Source: Herbidospora daliensis
GTDB taxonomy: Bacteria > Actinomycetota > Actinomycetes > Streptosporangiales > Streptosporangiaceae
Direction of reading: 5' to 3'
NCBI RefSeq assembly: GCF_001570585.1
Contig: NZ_BBXF01000003.1
Coordinates: 1,073,046-1,137,045 of the forward strand
DNA length: 64,000 nucleotides
A model generated the notes under the pieces. The model worked only from the letters and a program-made list of their open reading frames with translations. It did not search any database and was not told the origin of the DNA. Shown here in pieces: positions 54,248-63,523 of this stretch. A program made the position numbers and the translations under genes. Position 1 is the first letter of the stretch, and each line of letters starts with the position of its first letter.

Positions 54248-54791
54248 CGAGGGGCGCCAGGTCGGGTTCGCCGAACCGGGCCCGCATCGCGTCGAAGAGC
54301 TCCACCTTGTCGGGGCCGAAGCGGGCGATCCGGGCGGCGAACGCGGTCGCCGAGTAGAACGTCGGCGGGTTCGACTTGCTGTGGAACTTGTCGGCGTACA
54401 TGACCAGCGCCTCCTCGCCCGTCTCCGCGACGTAGTCGCCGAGTGGGATCGGCAGGTTCTGCGCCACGATGTCGGCCCGGCGCAGCCCCACGCCCGTGTG
54501 GCAGGAGGCGAACCGCCGGATCGTCTCGGGCAGCCCGGCCTCGGCGAGCAGTTCGTGCCCGAGCACGCCGTGGCGCACGTAGGGGGCGTCGCCGAGCCGG
54601 TAGACCCCGATGTCGTGGACGAGGCACCCGGCCCGCACCAGGTCGGCGTCGAGGTCCTCCGCGCACCGCGACAGCAGCTGCTCGGCGATGGCCCACACGA
54701 TCTCGCAGTGGGTGTGCACGAGTTCGAACGCCTCCGGCGAGGGCGCGTGCGCGCGGTGCAGCGCGCGGATCTCCCCAGGGGCCGGGATCAT
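54219..54791 (-). CDS. HD-domain hydrolase
   Basis: 190 residues. HD motif: ELVHTHCEIVWAIAEQLL (His), then GCLVHDIGVYRLG (His-Asp), VRHGVLGHELLAEAGLP and FASCHTGVGL, giving the metal-binding set. The family hydrolyses phosphate esters, usually nucleotides. First ATG overlaps the upstream lipoprotein stop (ATGA). Third gene of the LtrA-lipoprotein-HD operon, and convergent with the dehydrogenase. Confidence 0.85.
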   Translation of the reverse strand: MIPAPGEIRALHRAHAPSPEAFELVHTHCEIVWAIAEQLLSRCAEDLDADLVRAGCLVHDIGVYRLGDAPYVRHGVLGHELLAEAGLPETIRRFASCHTGVGLRRADIVAQNLPIPLGDYVAETGEEALVMYADKFHSKSNPPTFYSATAFAARIARFGPDKVELFDAMRARFGEPDLAPLVTRYGHRLV

Positions 54792-55636
54792 CGCTTCAGT
54801 CCCTGGACGACCGGCAGCCCGCTGCCGGAGTCGAGGACCAGCCGGTCGCCGAGCGGCCGGGCGAGCGTCACGGTCGCCGTGGCCGACTTCAGGATCGATG
54901 GGCACGTGTCGCGGTCGGGCATCGGCGAGGCCTCGACGCCGACCACCACCACCCGGTCGGTCTCGTGGACGAGGACCTTCTCCACCGCCTCGCACGCGCC
55001 GTAGCCGTAGCGCACGAGCAGGTCGCCCGGCCTGCCCGGCACGAGGTCGAAGGCCATGACCCGCTCGTGTTCGCCCTTCACCCGCTGCGGGCGCGGCGTG
55101 ACGACCGAGGGGTCGACCGCCACCCGGAAGAAGGGCTCGTCGAGCCCCTCGGCGGTGAACCGCCACGCGGGGGCCTGGATCGTGCCCCGGCTGGTCTCCA
55201 TGGGCACCGAGCCGAGCGTCACGTCGGTGAAGACCAGCCGGCGGCAGCCCTTGGCAGGGCACGGGTCCTCGATGAGGTGGGAGCTGCCGCTGACCTCGGC
55301 GAACGCGGCCGCCGCCGAGACGAGCGGGACGCGGGAGACGGTCCCGTCGGGCCAGCGGACCGGCGCGGGGGAGGGCGCCTGCGAGGGCAGCGTGACGGCC
55401 AGCTGCCACGCCTTGTTGTGGGCGCTGCGGTTGGCCCAGGAGGGCAGCCGGCCGGTGATCCATCCGTAGGGGTTCAGCACCCCCAGCGGCACGAAGCCGG
55501 TGCGCCAGGCCCGGTCGGCGGCCGACCCCTGCCATTCGGCCGCCACCTGCCGGGCCCGGCCCTCGAAGTCACCGGTGGAGTCGCAGGAGACCAGGAGCAG
55601 CACGAGGGAGAGACGCAGCAGCAGATTCCGGCTCAT
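54788..55636 (-). CDS. Putative lipoprotein
   Basis: 282 residues. N-terminal lipobox: LLVLLLVSC (Cys about 18) after a short positive n-region. The mature part is beta-rich with several Cys (DPCPAKGCRR, YGACEAV, RDTCPS). No family recognised. Start overlaps the LtrA stop by one base (TGATG), end overlaps the HD gene start. A surface-exposed membrane-anchored protein is inferred. Confidence 0.75.
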   Translation of the reverse strand: MSRNLLLRLSLVLLLVSCDSTGDFEGRARQVAAEWQGSAADRAWRTGFVPLGVLNPYGWITGRLPSWANRSAHNKAWQLAVTLPSQAPSPAPVRWPDGTVSRVPLVSAAAAFAEVSGSSHLIEDPCPAKGCRRLVFTDVTLGSVPMETSRGTIQAPAWRFTAEGLDEPFFRVAVDPSVVTPRPQRVKGEHERVMAFDLVPGRPGDLLVRYGYGACEAVEKVLVHETDRVVVVGVEASPMPDRDTCPSILKSATATVTLARPLGDRLVLDSGSGLPVVQGLKR

Positions 55637-56802
55637 CAGGCGTCCAGTATGCGGGAGGCGCGGTGCTCCACCGCCAGCATCGTCACCAGAACCAGCACCA
55701 GAAGCGCCAGCTGGGCCATCGCCGACCACAACCCCGCGGCGGCCGTCACCAGCGCGGCCGCCGCCGCCAGGCTCCTGACCCGCGTCTGACCCAGGGCGAG
55801 CACCCGGCGGAACCAGAAGTCGCCGGCGAGGTAGAGGGCGACCCCGAGCCCGAGCATGATCGCCGCCGACGGCTTGAGCGGGTCGAGGGGGTGGCCGATG
55901 ACCTTCTTGATGCCGCCGGACACCGCGACGACGCCCAGCAGGATCGGGATGTGCCCGTAGAAGTAGGCGCCCAGGATCATGCGCGTCCGGGTGACCGGTT
56001 CGGCCGCCGCCAGCGCGTGCTCGGCCGCCGTCTCGTCGTCGCCGCCGAAGTAGGCCCACCACAGGCAGGCCGCCAGGCACAGGCCGAGCGCGCCCGCGAG
56101 GCCGAGGCCCAGGTCGACGGTGAGGTCGGCGGCGCCGATGCCGATCGCCAGCATCGACTCGCCGAGCACGACGATGACCAGCAGGCCGTGCCGCTCGACC
56201 ACATGGGCCGCGCGCAGCGAGAAGCCCTTCTGGCCGATGAAGTAGGGGCTGCCCCAGAGCAGGACCAGCGCCGCCGCCCACAGCAGGTAGTCGTAGGGCG
56301 CGGGCACGAAGGCCGCCGCGCCGATCAGCGCCGTGGCCGCCAGGTTGAACGGGATCACCCGCACGATCGCCCGGGTGGCCTGGAGGTAGAGCGCGCCGTG
56401 CACCACGACCAGCAGCAGGTAGCCGACCGCGAAGGCCGGGCCGCCGCCGTCGAACGTCGACGGGATCGCCAGGGCCATCAGCAGGAAGCCGGTCATGCCC
56501 AGCAGCACCAGGACGCGGCGCGCGGGACGTACCGGCGGGACGGAGTTGAGCAGCCAGACGTAGCCGGAGTACATCCACCACATCACCCCGAACAGGAGCA
56601 CGACCCGCAGGGTGCTCTCGCCGATGGTGACGGCCGGGTGGCCGGGCGCGGGCGTCTCCAGGCCGGTGACCAGGACGTGGGTCAGCTGCGTGACCGTGAA
56701 GACGAAGACCAGGTCGAAGAAGAGCTCAAGGGTGGAGACCCGTAACTCGGGCTCGGGCACGCTCTGTTCGGCGGGTTCGGCGAACCACGCGGGAAGCCGC
56801 AT
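55636..56802 (-). CDS. LtrA-like (low-temperature requirement A) membrane protein
   Basis: 388 residues. It has 10-11 TM segments, the diagnostic N-terminal STLELFFDLVFVFTVTQL, a middle VVERHGLLVIVVLGESMLAIGIG and YFYGHIPILLGVVAVSGG, matching the bacterial low-temperature requirement A family. Function not established. ATG 56802 follows a short CAAGG-type RBS. It is the first gene of a three-gene operon and divergent from the winged-helix gene, with a palindrome in the control region. Confidence 0.87.
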   Translation of the reverse strand: MRLPAWFAEPAEQSVPEPELRVSTLELFFDLVFVFTVTQLTHVLVTGLETPAPGHPAVTIGESTLRVVLLFGVMWWMYSGYVWLLNSVPPVRPARRVLVLLGMTGFLLMALAIPSTFDGGGPAFAVGYLLLVVVHGALYLQATRAIVRVIPFNLAATALIGAAAFVPAPYDYLLWAAALVLLWGSPYFIGQKGFSLRAAHVVERHGLLVIVVLGESMLAIGIGAADLTVDLGLGLAGALGLCLAACLWWAYFGGDDETAAEHALAAAEPVTRTRMILGAYFYGHIPILLGVVAVSGGIKKVIGHPLDPLKPSAAIMLGLGVALYLAGDFWFRRVLALGQTRVRSLAAAAALVTAAAGLWSAMAQLALLVLVLVTMLAVEHRASRILDA

Positions 56803-56840
56803 ATCGGAAACCTTGCCAGGTAATCGAGTAATCAAGCAAT

Positions 56841-56876
56841 CAGATGTTCAGATCATCTGGATGTTCTCAGTATGCT
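56841..56876 (+). promoter_or_regulatory. Palindrome and leaderless promoter of the winged-helix gene
   Basis: CAGATG (56841-56846) and CATCTG (56854-56859) are exact inverted repeats. They overlap TTCAGA (56847-56852), an 18-bp spacer and TATGCT (56871-56876), which lies 6 nt before GTG 56883. Confidence 0.6.
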
Positions 56877-56882
56877 TCTCGG

Positions 56883-57428
56883 GTGCTGACCCTCCACACC
56901 CTGCGCTGCGCCGGCTCCACCACCCTCGCGCGGCTGGCCGAGATCGCCGGGCGGCCCGAGCCCGACGTCGAGTCGGAGCTGATCGACCTGGCCGTGGCCG
57001 GGCTGGTCACGTTCGAGCCGGGCCCCTTCGGCGGATGGGGCGTCACGCCGGCGGGCCGGGCCGCCCACGCCGCCTGGATCGCCGGCGAGCTCGCCGCCGC
57101 CGGCACCCGGCCCGCAGTGGCCGGGGCGCTCGACCGGTTCCTGCCGCTGAACGCCGAACTGCTCGACCTGTGCGAGGCGTGGCAGCTGCGGCCCGACACG
57201 CGGGTGCTCACGTTGCTCGACGACCTCGACCGGCGGGCCGAGCCCGTCTGCGCCGACCTGGCCGGGGCGCTGCCCCGGTTCGGGCGTTACCGCGAGCGGC
57301 TCGCCGGGGCGCTGGCCCGCGTACACGCCGGGGAGACCCGCTACGTGACCGACGACATGGCCTCCTACCACGTTATTTGGTTCCAGCTGCACGAAGACCT
57401 GCTGCTCACGCTCGGCATCCCGCGGTGA
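56883..57428 (+). CDS. Winged-helix protein coupled to PPDK-like gene
   Basis: 181 residues. N-terminal winged-helix pattern (TLARLAEIAGRPEPDVESELIDLAVAGLVTFEPGPFGGWGVTPAGRAAH, about 12-60), followed by a helical domain of unknown type that ends WFQLHEDLLLTLGIPR. GTG start is leaderless (TATGCT + 6 nt). The stop overlaps the PPDK-like start as GTGA. The adjacency suggests that it controls or assists the phosphotransfer enzyme. Confidence 0.7.
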   Translation: MLTLHTLRCAGSTTLARLAEIAGRPEPDVESELIDLAVAGLVTFEPGPFGGWGVTPAGRAAHAAWIAGELAAAGTRPAVAGALDRFLPLNAELLDLCEAWQLRPDTRVLTLLDDLDRRAEPVCADLAGALPRFGRYRERLAGALARVHAGETRYVTDDMASYHVIWFQLHEDLLLTLGIPR

Positions 57429-58750
57429 GGTGGGTCCATCCCCTCACGTCGGGGCGGCCGGCCGAGCTGGTCGGCGGGAAGGCCCACGGGCTGGGCGTGC
57501 TGACCCGGCTCGGGCTGCCGGTGCCCCCCGGGTTCGTCGTCGGCGCCGACGCCTGCCGCGCCTACCTGCGCGACGGCGTGCCGCCGAGCGGGCTGGCCTC
57601 AGAAGTGCGGTCGGCCCTCGCGGGCCTGGCCGCCGCCGAGGTGTCGGTGCGGTCGGGCGCGAGCGTGTCGATGCCCGGCATGATGACGACCGTCCTCGGC
57701 CTGCCCGCCGACCCCGTCGAACCGGTCCTGGACGCCGTCGCCGAGGTGTTCGCGTCGTGGCACACCCCCCGGGCCCGGACGTACCGGGACCTGAACGGCA
57801 TCCCCCACGACCTCGGCACCGCCGTGACGATCCAGGCCATGGTGTACGGCGACCGCGACCCCCGCAGCGGAACGGGCGTCGCCTTCACCCGCGACCCGAC
57901 CACGGGCGCGCCCGTCCCGTTCGGCGACGTCCTGTTCGGGCGGCGGGGCGACGCGGTGGTGTCGGGCCGGGAGCCGACCGTCCCGCTGGGCGGGCTGGCC
58001 GCGCGGGAGCCGCGCGTGTGGGCGGAGCTGACCCGCGCGATGGCGCGCGTCGAGGAGCACTACCGCGACGCCTGCTACCTGGAGTTCACCTACGAGAGCG
58101 GCGACCTGTGGTTCCTCCAGGTGCGCCCCGGCCGGTTCACCGGGGCCGCCGCCGTCGTGGTGGCGGCCGACCTGGCCGACGCCGGCGTCATCGACCGGAC
58201 CGAGGCGCTGCTCCGGGTCGCCCCCGGCGACCTGCGGCGGGTCGCCCGCGTCACCGGCCCCGCCGACGTCGTCGCCCGGGGGCTGGGCGCCTGCCCCGGC
58301 GTCGCCACCGGCCGGGTCGCCACCAGCGCGGAGGCGGCGGTCCGGATGGCCGCCGCCGGGCCGGTCGTGCTGGTGCGGCCCGAGACCTCCCCGCTCGACC
58401 TGCGCGGCATGGCGGCCGCCGCCGGGATCGTCACGGCCCGGGGCGGCCTGGCCAGCCACGCGGCCGTCGTCGCCCGCGCGATGGGCCGGCCCGCCGTGGT
58501 CGGCGCGGCCGGGCTGGTCGTGGCGGCGGGCGCGTTCGGCGCCGGCGACCGCACGATCCCCGAGGGCGCGACCGTCACGATCGACGGGACCAGCGGCGTG
58601 GTGGCCCTGGGCGAGCCCGCCGTCACCGCGTCGCTCGCCGACGCCCACGTCCACCGGCTCCTCGGCTGGGCCGACGACGTCTCGGGCGACGCCTCCGACC
58701 GGCCCGAGCCCGAAAGGTTGTCGGCGGCCCAGGCCGTGCTGAGACAGTGA
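57425..58750 (+). CDS. Short pyruvate-phosphate-dikinase-like protein
   Basis: 441 residues. ATP-grasp-like PPDK N-domain: LVGGKAHGLGVLTRLGLPVPPGFVVG, VSVRSGASVSMPGMMTTVLG, VAFTRDPTTGAP. The phosphohistidine domain follows (about 300-420), with the catalytic His in GGLASHAAVVARAMGRPAVVG (His345). The C-terminal PEP/pyruvate TIM-barrel of true PPDK is absent and the N-domain is shortened, so this is a partial enzyme or a regulator. Coupled to the preceding winged-helix gene (GTGA). Confidence 0.82.
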   Translation: MRWVHPLTSGRPAELVGGKAHGLGVLTRLGLPVPPGFVVGADACRAYLRDGVPPSGLASEVRSALAGLAAAEVSVRSGASVSMPGMMTTVLGLPADPVEPVLDAVAEVFASWHTPRARTYRDLNGIPHDLGTAVTIQAMVYGDRDPRSGTGVAFTRDPTTGAPVPFGDVLFGRRGDAVVSGREPTVPLGGLAAREPRVWAELTRAMARVEEHYRDACYLEFTYESGDLWFLQVRPGRFTGAAAVVVAADLADAGVIDRTEALLRVAPGDLRRVARVTGPADVVARGLGACPGVATGRVATSAEAAVRMAAAGPVVLVRPETSPLDLRGMAAAAGIVTARGGLASHAAVVARAMGRPAVVGAAGLVVAAGAFGAGDRTIPEGATVTIDGTSGVVALGEPAVTASLADAHVHRLLGWADDVSGDASDRPEPERLSAAQAVLRQ

Positions 58751-58776
58751 TTCGGTCATTTTCCTCCCTTCTGTCG

Positions 58777-58802
58777 CGTGCCCGTCACGGAGCGTGGGCA
58801 CG
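58777..58802 (+). promoter_or_regulatory. Hairpin in the katE 5' region
   Basis: CGTGCCC (58777-58783) and GGGCACG (58796-58802) form a perfect 7-bp stem. It sits just upstream of the G-rich RBS of katE. It could be an operator or a leader hairpin. Confidence 0.4.
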
Positions 58803-58820
58803 TGCGGGTGGGGGGACATC

Positions 58821-61076
58821 GTGAACAAGAAGGACAACCCGGTCGCCAAGGCCGTCGACAAGGTCATCGACGCCATCTCCGACCACGGCGGGGAGGAGAT
58901 CCCGGGCCGGCCGGGGAGCATGCCGCCGCAGGTCGCCGAACCGGTCGAGCCGCGCGGGCCGCTGCCGCCCAAGCCCGACCAGCGCGGCCCCGACCCGTTC
59001 ACGCCGACCGGGCAGCCCTCGGGCGAGACGACCGAGACCCGGGCGCAGGGCGGGTCGTTCCTGACCACCGCCACCGGCACCCGGCTGCCCGACACCGACC
59101 ACTCGCTCAAGGCGGGCCCGCGCGGGCCGGTGCTGCTGCGCGACCACCACCTGCGCGAGAAGATCACCCACTTCGACCACGAGCGCATCCCCGAAAGGGT
59201 CGTGCACGCCCGGGGCGCGGCGGCCCACGGCGTCTTCCGCGGCTACGGCACCGCCGCCCAGGTCACCAAGGCCGCCTTCCTCGCCAAGGACGCCGAGACG
59301 CCGGTCTTCGTGCGCTTCTCCACCGTGCTGGGCTCGCGCGGATCGGCCGACGCCGTCCGCGACACCCGGGGGTTCGCGACCAAGTTCTACACCTCCGAAG
59401 GAATCTTCGACCTGGTCGGCAACAATATCCCGGTCTTCTTCATCCAGGACGCCATCAAGTTCCCCGACGTCATCCACGCCGGGAAGCCGCACCCCGACCG
59501 GGAGATCCCGCAGGCGCAGAGCGCGCACGACACGTTCTGGGACTTCGTCTCGCTGCACACCGAGGCGACCCACCACACCATGTGGAACATGTCCGACCGG
59601 GGCATCCCGAGGTCGTACCGGATGATGGAAGGGTTCGGCGTCCACACGTTCCGGCTGGTCGCCGCCGACGGCGGCACCGTGCTGGCCAAATTCCACTGGA
59701 AGCCGAAGGCGGGCGTGCACTCCCTGGTCTGGGAGGAGGCCCAGATCGTCAACGGCGTCGACCCCGACTTCCACCGGCGCGACCTGGCCGACGCCATCGA
59801 GGCGGGCGCCTACCCGGAGTGGGAGTTCGGCATCCAGGTCTTCCCCGACTCCCAGGACCAGACGTTCGAGGGCATCGACCTGCTCGACCCGACGAAGATC
59901 GTGCCGGAGGAGCTCGCGCCCGTGCAGCCGATCGGCCTGCTGACGCTGAACGCCAACCCGGTCAACTACTTCGCCGAGACCGAGCAGGTCGCCTTCCACG
60001 TCGGCCACCTTGTGCCCGGCATCGACGTCACCGACGACCCGCTGCTGGCCGGCCGCCTGTTCTCCTACCTCGACACCCAGATCACCCGCCTGGGCGGGCC
60101 GAACTTCGACCAGCTGCCGATCAACCGGCCGCACGCGCCGGTCAACGACATGCTGCGCGACGGCATGCACCAGACCGCCGTGCACACCGGGGTCGCGCCC
60201 TACCGGCCCAACTCGCTCGACGGCGGCTGCCCGTTCCAGGCGCCGGGCGGATACGTGGAGGCCCCGTTCCCGGTCGAGGCCGCGGCCCGCGGACGGGTGG
60301 CGCCCGCCTCCTACGACGACCACTTCAGCCAGCCGCGCCTGTTCTGGCTGAGCATGTCGCCGGTCGAGCAGGCGCACATCATCGCGGCGTACACCTTCGA
60401 ACTGAGCAAGGTGTTCGAGCAGGCGATCAGGGAGCGGCAGCTCCAGGTGCTGGCGCGCGTCGACCCCTACCTGTGCGAGCAGGTGGCGCTCGGCCTCGGC
60501 CTGCCGGTCCCCGAGGGCAAACCCGAGGTGTACGTCGAGCCGAGCCCCGCGTTGTCGCAGGTCGGCCGCCAGTGGCCGACGGCGGGCCGGATCGTCGGCA
60601 TCGTCGCGGGCGACGACCTCGACGCCCTGCGCACGGTCCGCCAGACGGTCCTCGACGGCGGCATGACGCCGCTGGTGATCGCCCCCGTGGGCGGCGTGCT
60701 GCCCGGCCCCGGCGACCCGGTGTCGGTCCAGCGCACCTTCGCCGCCGCCCGCTCCGTCGAGTTCGACGCGATCGTCGTGGCGGGCGCGCCCGCGCCGGGC
60801 GTCGACGCGATCGGCGCCCGCGACGCCAAGGCGGGGCTGAGCGGCCACGTCGACCCACGCGTCTCGCTCCTGCTGAACGAGGCCTACCGGCACGGCAAGC
60901 CGCTCGGCGGCTGGGACGGCGCGGCCGAGGCGTTCGCCTCGGCGGGCATCCCACCCGGCGCGCCCGGCGTGGTCGTCGGCGAGACGGGCCCGGCGGTCCT
61001 GGCGGAGGTGGTCACCCTGCTGGGCGGCCACCGCGTCTGGTCACGGTTCCCCGCCTCGCTCGGCCCGAACGCCTGA
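58821..61076 (+). CDS. katE: Large-subunit catalase (HPII type) with C-terminal flavodoxin/DJ-1-like domain
   Basis: 751 residues, matching E. coli HPII. Active-site His in [13 protein letters not shown], Asn in [11 protein letters not shown], proximal Tyr in [15 protein letters not shown]. Family motifs [27 protein letters not shown] and [16 protein letters not shown] are also present. The C-terminal class I GATase/DJ-1-like domain (about 590-751) starts [17 protein letters not shown]. It dismutates hydrogen peroxide. GTG 58821 has GGGGGGAC 7 nt upstream; the frame upstream to 58794 is not family-like. Confidence 0.95.
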   Translation: MNKKDNPVAKAVDKVIDAISDHGGEEIPGRPGSMPPQVAEPVEPRGPLPPKPDQRGPDPFTPTGQPSGETTETRAQGGSFLTTATGTRLPDTDHSLKAGPRGPVLLRDHHLREKITHFDHERIPERVVHARGAAAHGVFRGYGTAAQVTKAAFLAKDAETPVFVRFSTVLGSRGSADAVRDTRGFATKFYTSEGIFDLVGNNIPVFFIQDAIKFPDVIHAGKPHPDREIPQAQSAHDTFWDFVSLHTEATHHTMWNMSDRGIPRSYRMMEGFGVHTFRLVAADGGTVLAKFHWKPKAGVHSLVWEEAQIVNGVDPDFHRRDLADAIEAGAYPEWEFGIQVFPDSQDQTFEGIDLLDPTKIVPEELAPVQPIGLLTLNANPVNYFAETEQVAFHVGHLVPGIDVTDDPLLAGRLFSYLDTQITRLGGPNFDQLPINRPHAPVNDMLRDGMHQTAVHTGVAPYRPNSLDGGCPFQAPGGYVEAPFPVEAAARGRVAPASYDDHFSQPRLFWLSMSPVEQAHIIAAYTFELSKVFEQAIRERQLQVLARVDPYLCEQVALGLGLPVPEGKPEVYVEPSPALSQVGRQWPTAGRIVGIVAGDDLDALRTVRQTVLDGGMTPLVIAPVGGVLPGPGDPVSVQRTFAAARSVEFDAIVVAGAPAPGVDAIGARDAKAGLSGHVDPRVSLLLNEAYRHGKPLGGWDGAAEAFASAGIPPGAPGVVVGETGPAVLAEVVTLLGGHRVWSRFPASLGPNA

Positions 61077-61089
61077 GGCGGTTGGGCGG

Positions 61090-61340
61090 TCAGGCCACGG
61101 CTGACAGTGGCCGGCCGCCCCATCGGATGCGTTTCTCGCTGCGGACGCGGGCGCGTTCACGGCGTTGGGATGGCGGGCATTGCCGTTGCGCCAGCGGCAG
61201 GGCCCGGGTCTGGACGGTGTGGTTGCGACGGTCGGAGCCTGCGATCGTGAACTGGCGTAGCGGCCCGAAGTGCGCCTCGATCGGGCTGGGGGCCGAACGT
61301 CGTCCTGGACGACCTCTTGGAACCTTCTCCGAGAGCGATA
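61090..61340 (-). pseudogene. IS630-type transposase remnant (C-terminal part)
   Basis: Reading leftward, the region encodes SPIEAHFGPLRQFTIAGSD, then NHTVQTRAL, QRRERARVRSEKRIRWGGRPL and a stop at 61090. This matches the C-terminal end of IS630-family transposases seen in actinomycetes. The family's catalytic E is present as IEAHF. Everything upstream is absent and a short deletion removes the usual YLRWRNANAR segment, so this is a decayed fragment. Confidence 0.7.
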
Positions 61341-61409
61341 TCCAGGTCGAACTCCGCTGACCTTTCGGGTTACCTCCGGCCCTAGACTGCGGTCACCTGA
61401 GTACGCGCC

Positions 61410-61727
61410 TCAGCACCATTCCTCGACGTAGAGCAGACGCCGCCCGGTTTCGTCCTCGAACTCGTAGCCCATGTACTCGCTGCCGTCGGCTGGGGAGTCA
61501 GCAGTGAACGCGTAATTCCGGCTTACCAGCTCCGACAGGGCATTCCGCTCATCGTCCATGACCCACCGCAGCTCGAAGCCGCCGGACGCCCCCAACAGCA
61601 CGGGGAGATCGCGCCGGCGCATCCGACTCCGAACCGTTCTGGGGTCGAGCCTGCGTTTCCGCACCACCCAACTGCGACCGTCAGGATCGGTCAGTTCTCC
61701 CGAAGCGCCGGGATTCAGCCCAGACAT
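61410..61727 (-). CDS. Hypothetical protein
   Basis: 105 residues from ATG 61727. Starts MSGLNPGASGELTDPDGRSW, contains arginine-rich RKRRLDPRTVRSRMRRRDLPVLL (nucleic-acid-binding-like), and ends with an acidic beta region (YMGYEFEDETGRRLLYVEEWC). No family recognised. It may be part of the decayed zone but the frame is intact. Confidence 0.5.
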   Translation of the reverse strand: MSGLNPGASGELTDPDGRSWVVRKRRLDPRTVRSRMRRRDLPVLLGASGGFELRWVMDDERNALSELVSRNYAFTADSPADGSEYMGYEFEDETGRRLLYVEEWC

Positions 61728-61804
61728 GCCACAAGTCTCGTCCCACCTGCCCGCTGCTACGGTCGACCGGGTCGTCGGTTTCCGTTGAAATGCGAGGTTG
61801 ACTC

Positions 61805-62521
61805 TTGATCAAGGGCGTGATGTTCGACTTCTCCGGGACGCTCCTGCGGATCGAACCCATAGAGCAATGGCTCCGAGGCGCCCTCGACGCCGACAGCCGG
61901 TTCGTCTTCGACGAGCCCGAGATCACCGCCTGCGCCGACCGTCTCACGCTCATGGGCGCCCAGCCCGGCGGTCCCGTCCCCCAGGTGATCCCCCCACACC
62001 TGGTGAACCTCTGGCGAGACCGCGACCTGACCGCCGATCGCCACCGAGCCTGCTACACCGCGCTGGCGCGAGAAGCCCACCTCCCCGACCCCGCTTTGGC
62101 CGATGCGCTCTACGAGCGCACTTTCCATCTCGTGGCCTGGCACCCCTATCCCGACACCAAGGACGTCCTCCGGGAACTCCGCTCGCGCGGAGTCCCCACG
62201 GCGGTGGTCAGCAACACCGGCTGGGACCTACGCCCCGTCTTCGAGTTCCACGGCCTGATCCAGTACGTCGACGTCTTCGTCCTCTCGTACGAGATCAACG
62301 TCATGAAGCCCGACCCGAGGATCTTCCAGCTCGCCTGCGACGCGCTGGGCCTCCCGCCCGACAGCGTCCTCATGGTCGGCGACGACCCCGAAGCCGACAC
62401 GGGCGCCGCCACCCTCGGCTGCCAGGTGCGTCTGGTCGAGCCGCTGCCCGTCAGCGAACGCCCGGATTCTTTGACGCCCGTACTGGATCTGCTCCAACCC
62501 TCCGGAACCGCTCGCAGGTAG
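61805..62521 (+). CDS. HAD-IA family hydrolase
   Basis: 238 residues from TTG 61805. HAD motif I as MFDFSGTLLRI (DxSGT), motif II VVSNTG, Lys in VMKPDPRIF, motif IV GDDPEADTGAA. The cap is the C1 helical type. Substrate unknown. RBS-like GAGG precedes it by about 7 nt. It is followed by the decayed WYL regulator on the opposite strand, overlapping its 3' end. Confidence 0.82.
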   Translation: MIKGVMFDFSGTLLRIEPIEQWLRGALDADSRFVFDEPEITACADRLTLMGAQPGGPVPQVIPPHLVNLWRDRDLTADRHRACYTALAREAHLPDPALADALYERTFHLVAWHPYPDTKDVLRELRSRGVPTAVVSNTGWDLRPVFEFHGLIQYVDVFVLSYEINVMKPDPRIFQLACDALGLPPDSVLMVGDDPEADTGAATLGCQVRLVEPLPVSERPDSLTPVLDLLQPSGTARR

Positions 62522-63349
62522 CGCTCGCCCAGCGCGCGGATCTCCGCGACGAGTCCAGACGGCCCGGTGACCTCGAAGTCGGCCCCCAGGATGCCCGAGA
62601 TAGCAGGCCGACATCTGCGGCGTCGCAGGCGTCCTCGCCCAGCGATTCCACCAGGACCCCGGCCGGCAGCCGCTCGCGCACGTGCTCAGCCGGCGCGCGG
62701 ACCGTCACCCGCGCTCGGCACTGCCAGGCGGCGGTGGCCAGGCCGGTCGCGACATGGCCGGCCAGGTCACCGCCGGATGCTCGCGAGGAGTGAACCGAGG
62801 GCGTTCGGTGTCTGCAGCCTGTCCACCCGGAACGTGCGCCAGTCGGACCTCGCGACGTCCCAGCCGACCAGGTATCAGCGCCCCGGCTGTGCGCGAGCCG
62901 AAGCGGCTCGACCGCGGCCGACGTAGTCGAACCGGATCCGCTCGTGGTCGCGCGGCGGCCGCGATGGCGGTGAGCGTGTCGGCGTCCACGCGAGGCCCCG
63001 CGTGCGGAAGCGGCACGAGATGAGCGCGCAGGCCGTTCACACGATGGCGAAGCCGCGACGGCAGCATCTGCTCCAGCTTGGTCAGGGCGCGCAGCGCCGC
63101 CTACTCGATGCCGAGGACCGTGTGAGTGGCGCCCACCCGCAGCCCGACCGCGACGGCGATCGCCTCCTTGTCGTCGAGCAGCAGCCGCGGCATTTGCACA
63201 CCCGCCCCGAGCCGGTAACCGCCGGTCACGCCCGCACCGGACAGCCGAGCCCGCGCAGCCGTTCGACGTCGTTGCGCACGGTCCGCGCCGTGACGCCGAG
63301 ACGTTCGGCCAGCTCGGGCCCGCTCTAGTCGTTGCGCCGTGTCCGACAT
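62516..63349 (-). pseudogene. Degenerate WYL-domain HTH regulator
   Basis: Read leftward from ATG 63349. Fragments of one gene appear in different frames: MSDTAQRL (start); PELAERLGVTARTVRNDVERLR (HTH); GGYRLGAGVQMPRLLLDDKEAIAVAVGLRVGATHTVLGIE; LTKLEQMLPSRLRHRVNGL; WYLVGWDVARSDWRTFRVDRLQ; VTVRAPAEHVRERLPAG; and ADFEVTGPSGLVAEIRALGERYL. At least four frame changes and two short deletions are needed to join them. The intact family represses a neighbouring gene; here the gene is clearly dead. Confidence 0.75.
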
Positions 63350-63411
63350 GATGCAGATTCCGCCGAAATACAGGGACGGAGAGTTCCTGTATGGCTTCCA
63401 GATTCTCCGTC

Positions 63412-63456
63412 ATGGACGCCACCGAGATCCGCCCGTTCCGCATCGACATCCCTTAG
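63412..63456 (+). pseudogene. Epoxide hydrolase N-terminus, truncated by an IS
   Basis: ATG 63412 encodes MDATEIRPFRIDIP and then stops at TAG 63454-63456. This matches the N-terminal conserved motif of epoxide hydrolases (EHN domain, IRPFRIDIPQ...). The rest is gone, replaced by the insertion sequence whose left end is at about this point. It was divergent from the WYL regulator, a common regulator-target pair. Confidence 0.65.
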
Positions 63457-63523
63457 AGGCCCTAACAGAATGACTTCCGCTGTGCTTTGATCTCTCGCTG
63501 TAGCCCAGCGGAAGGCGTTGCAG

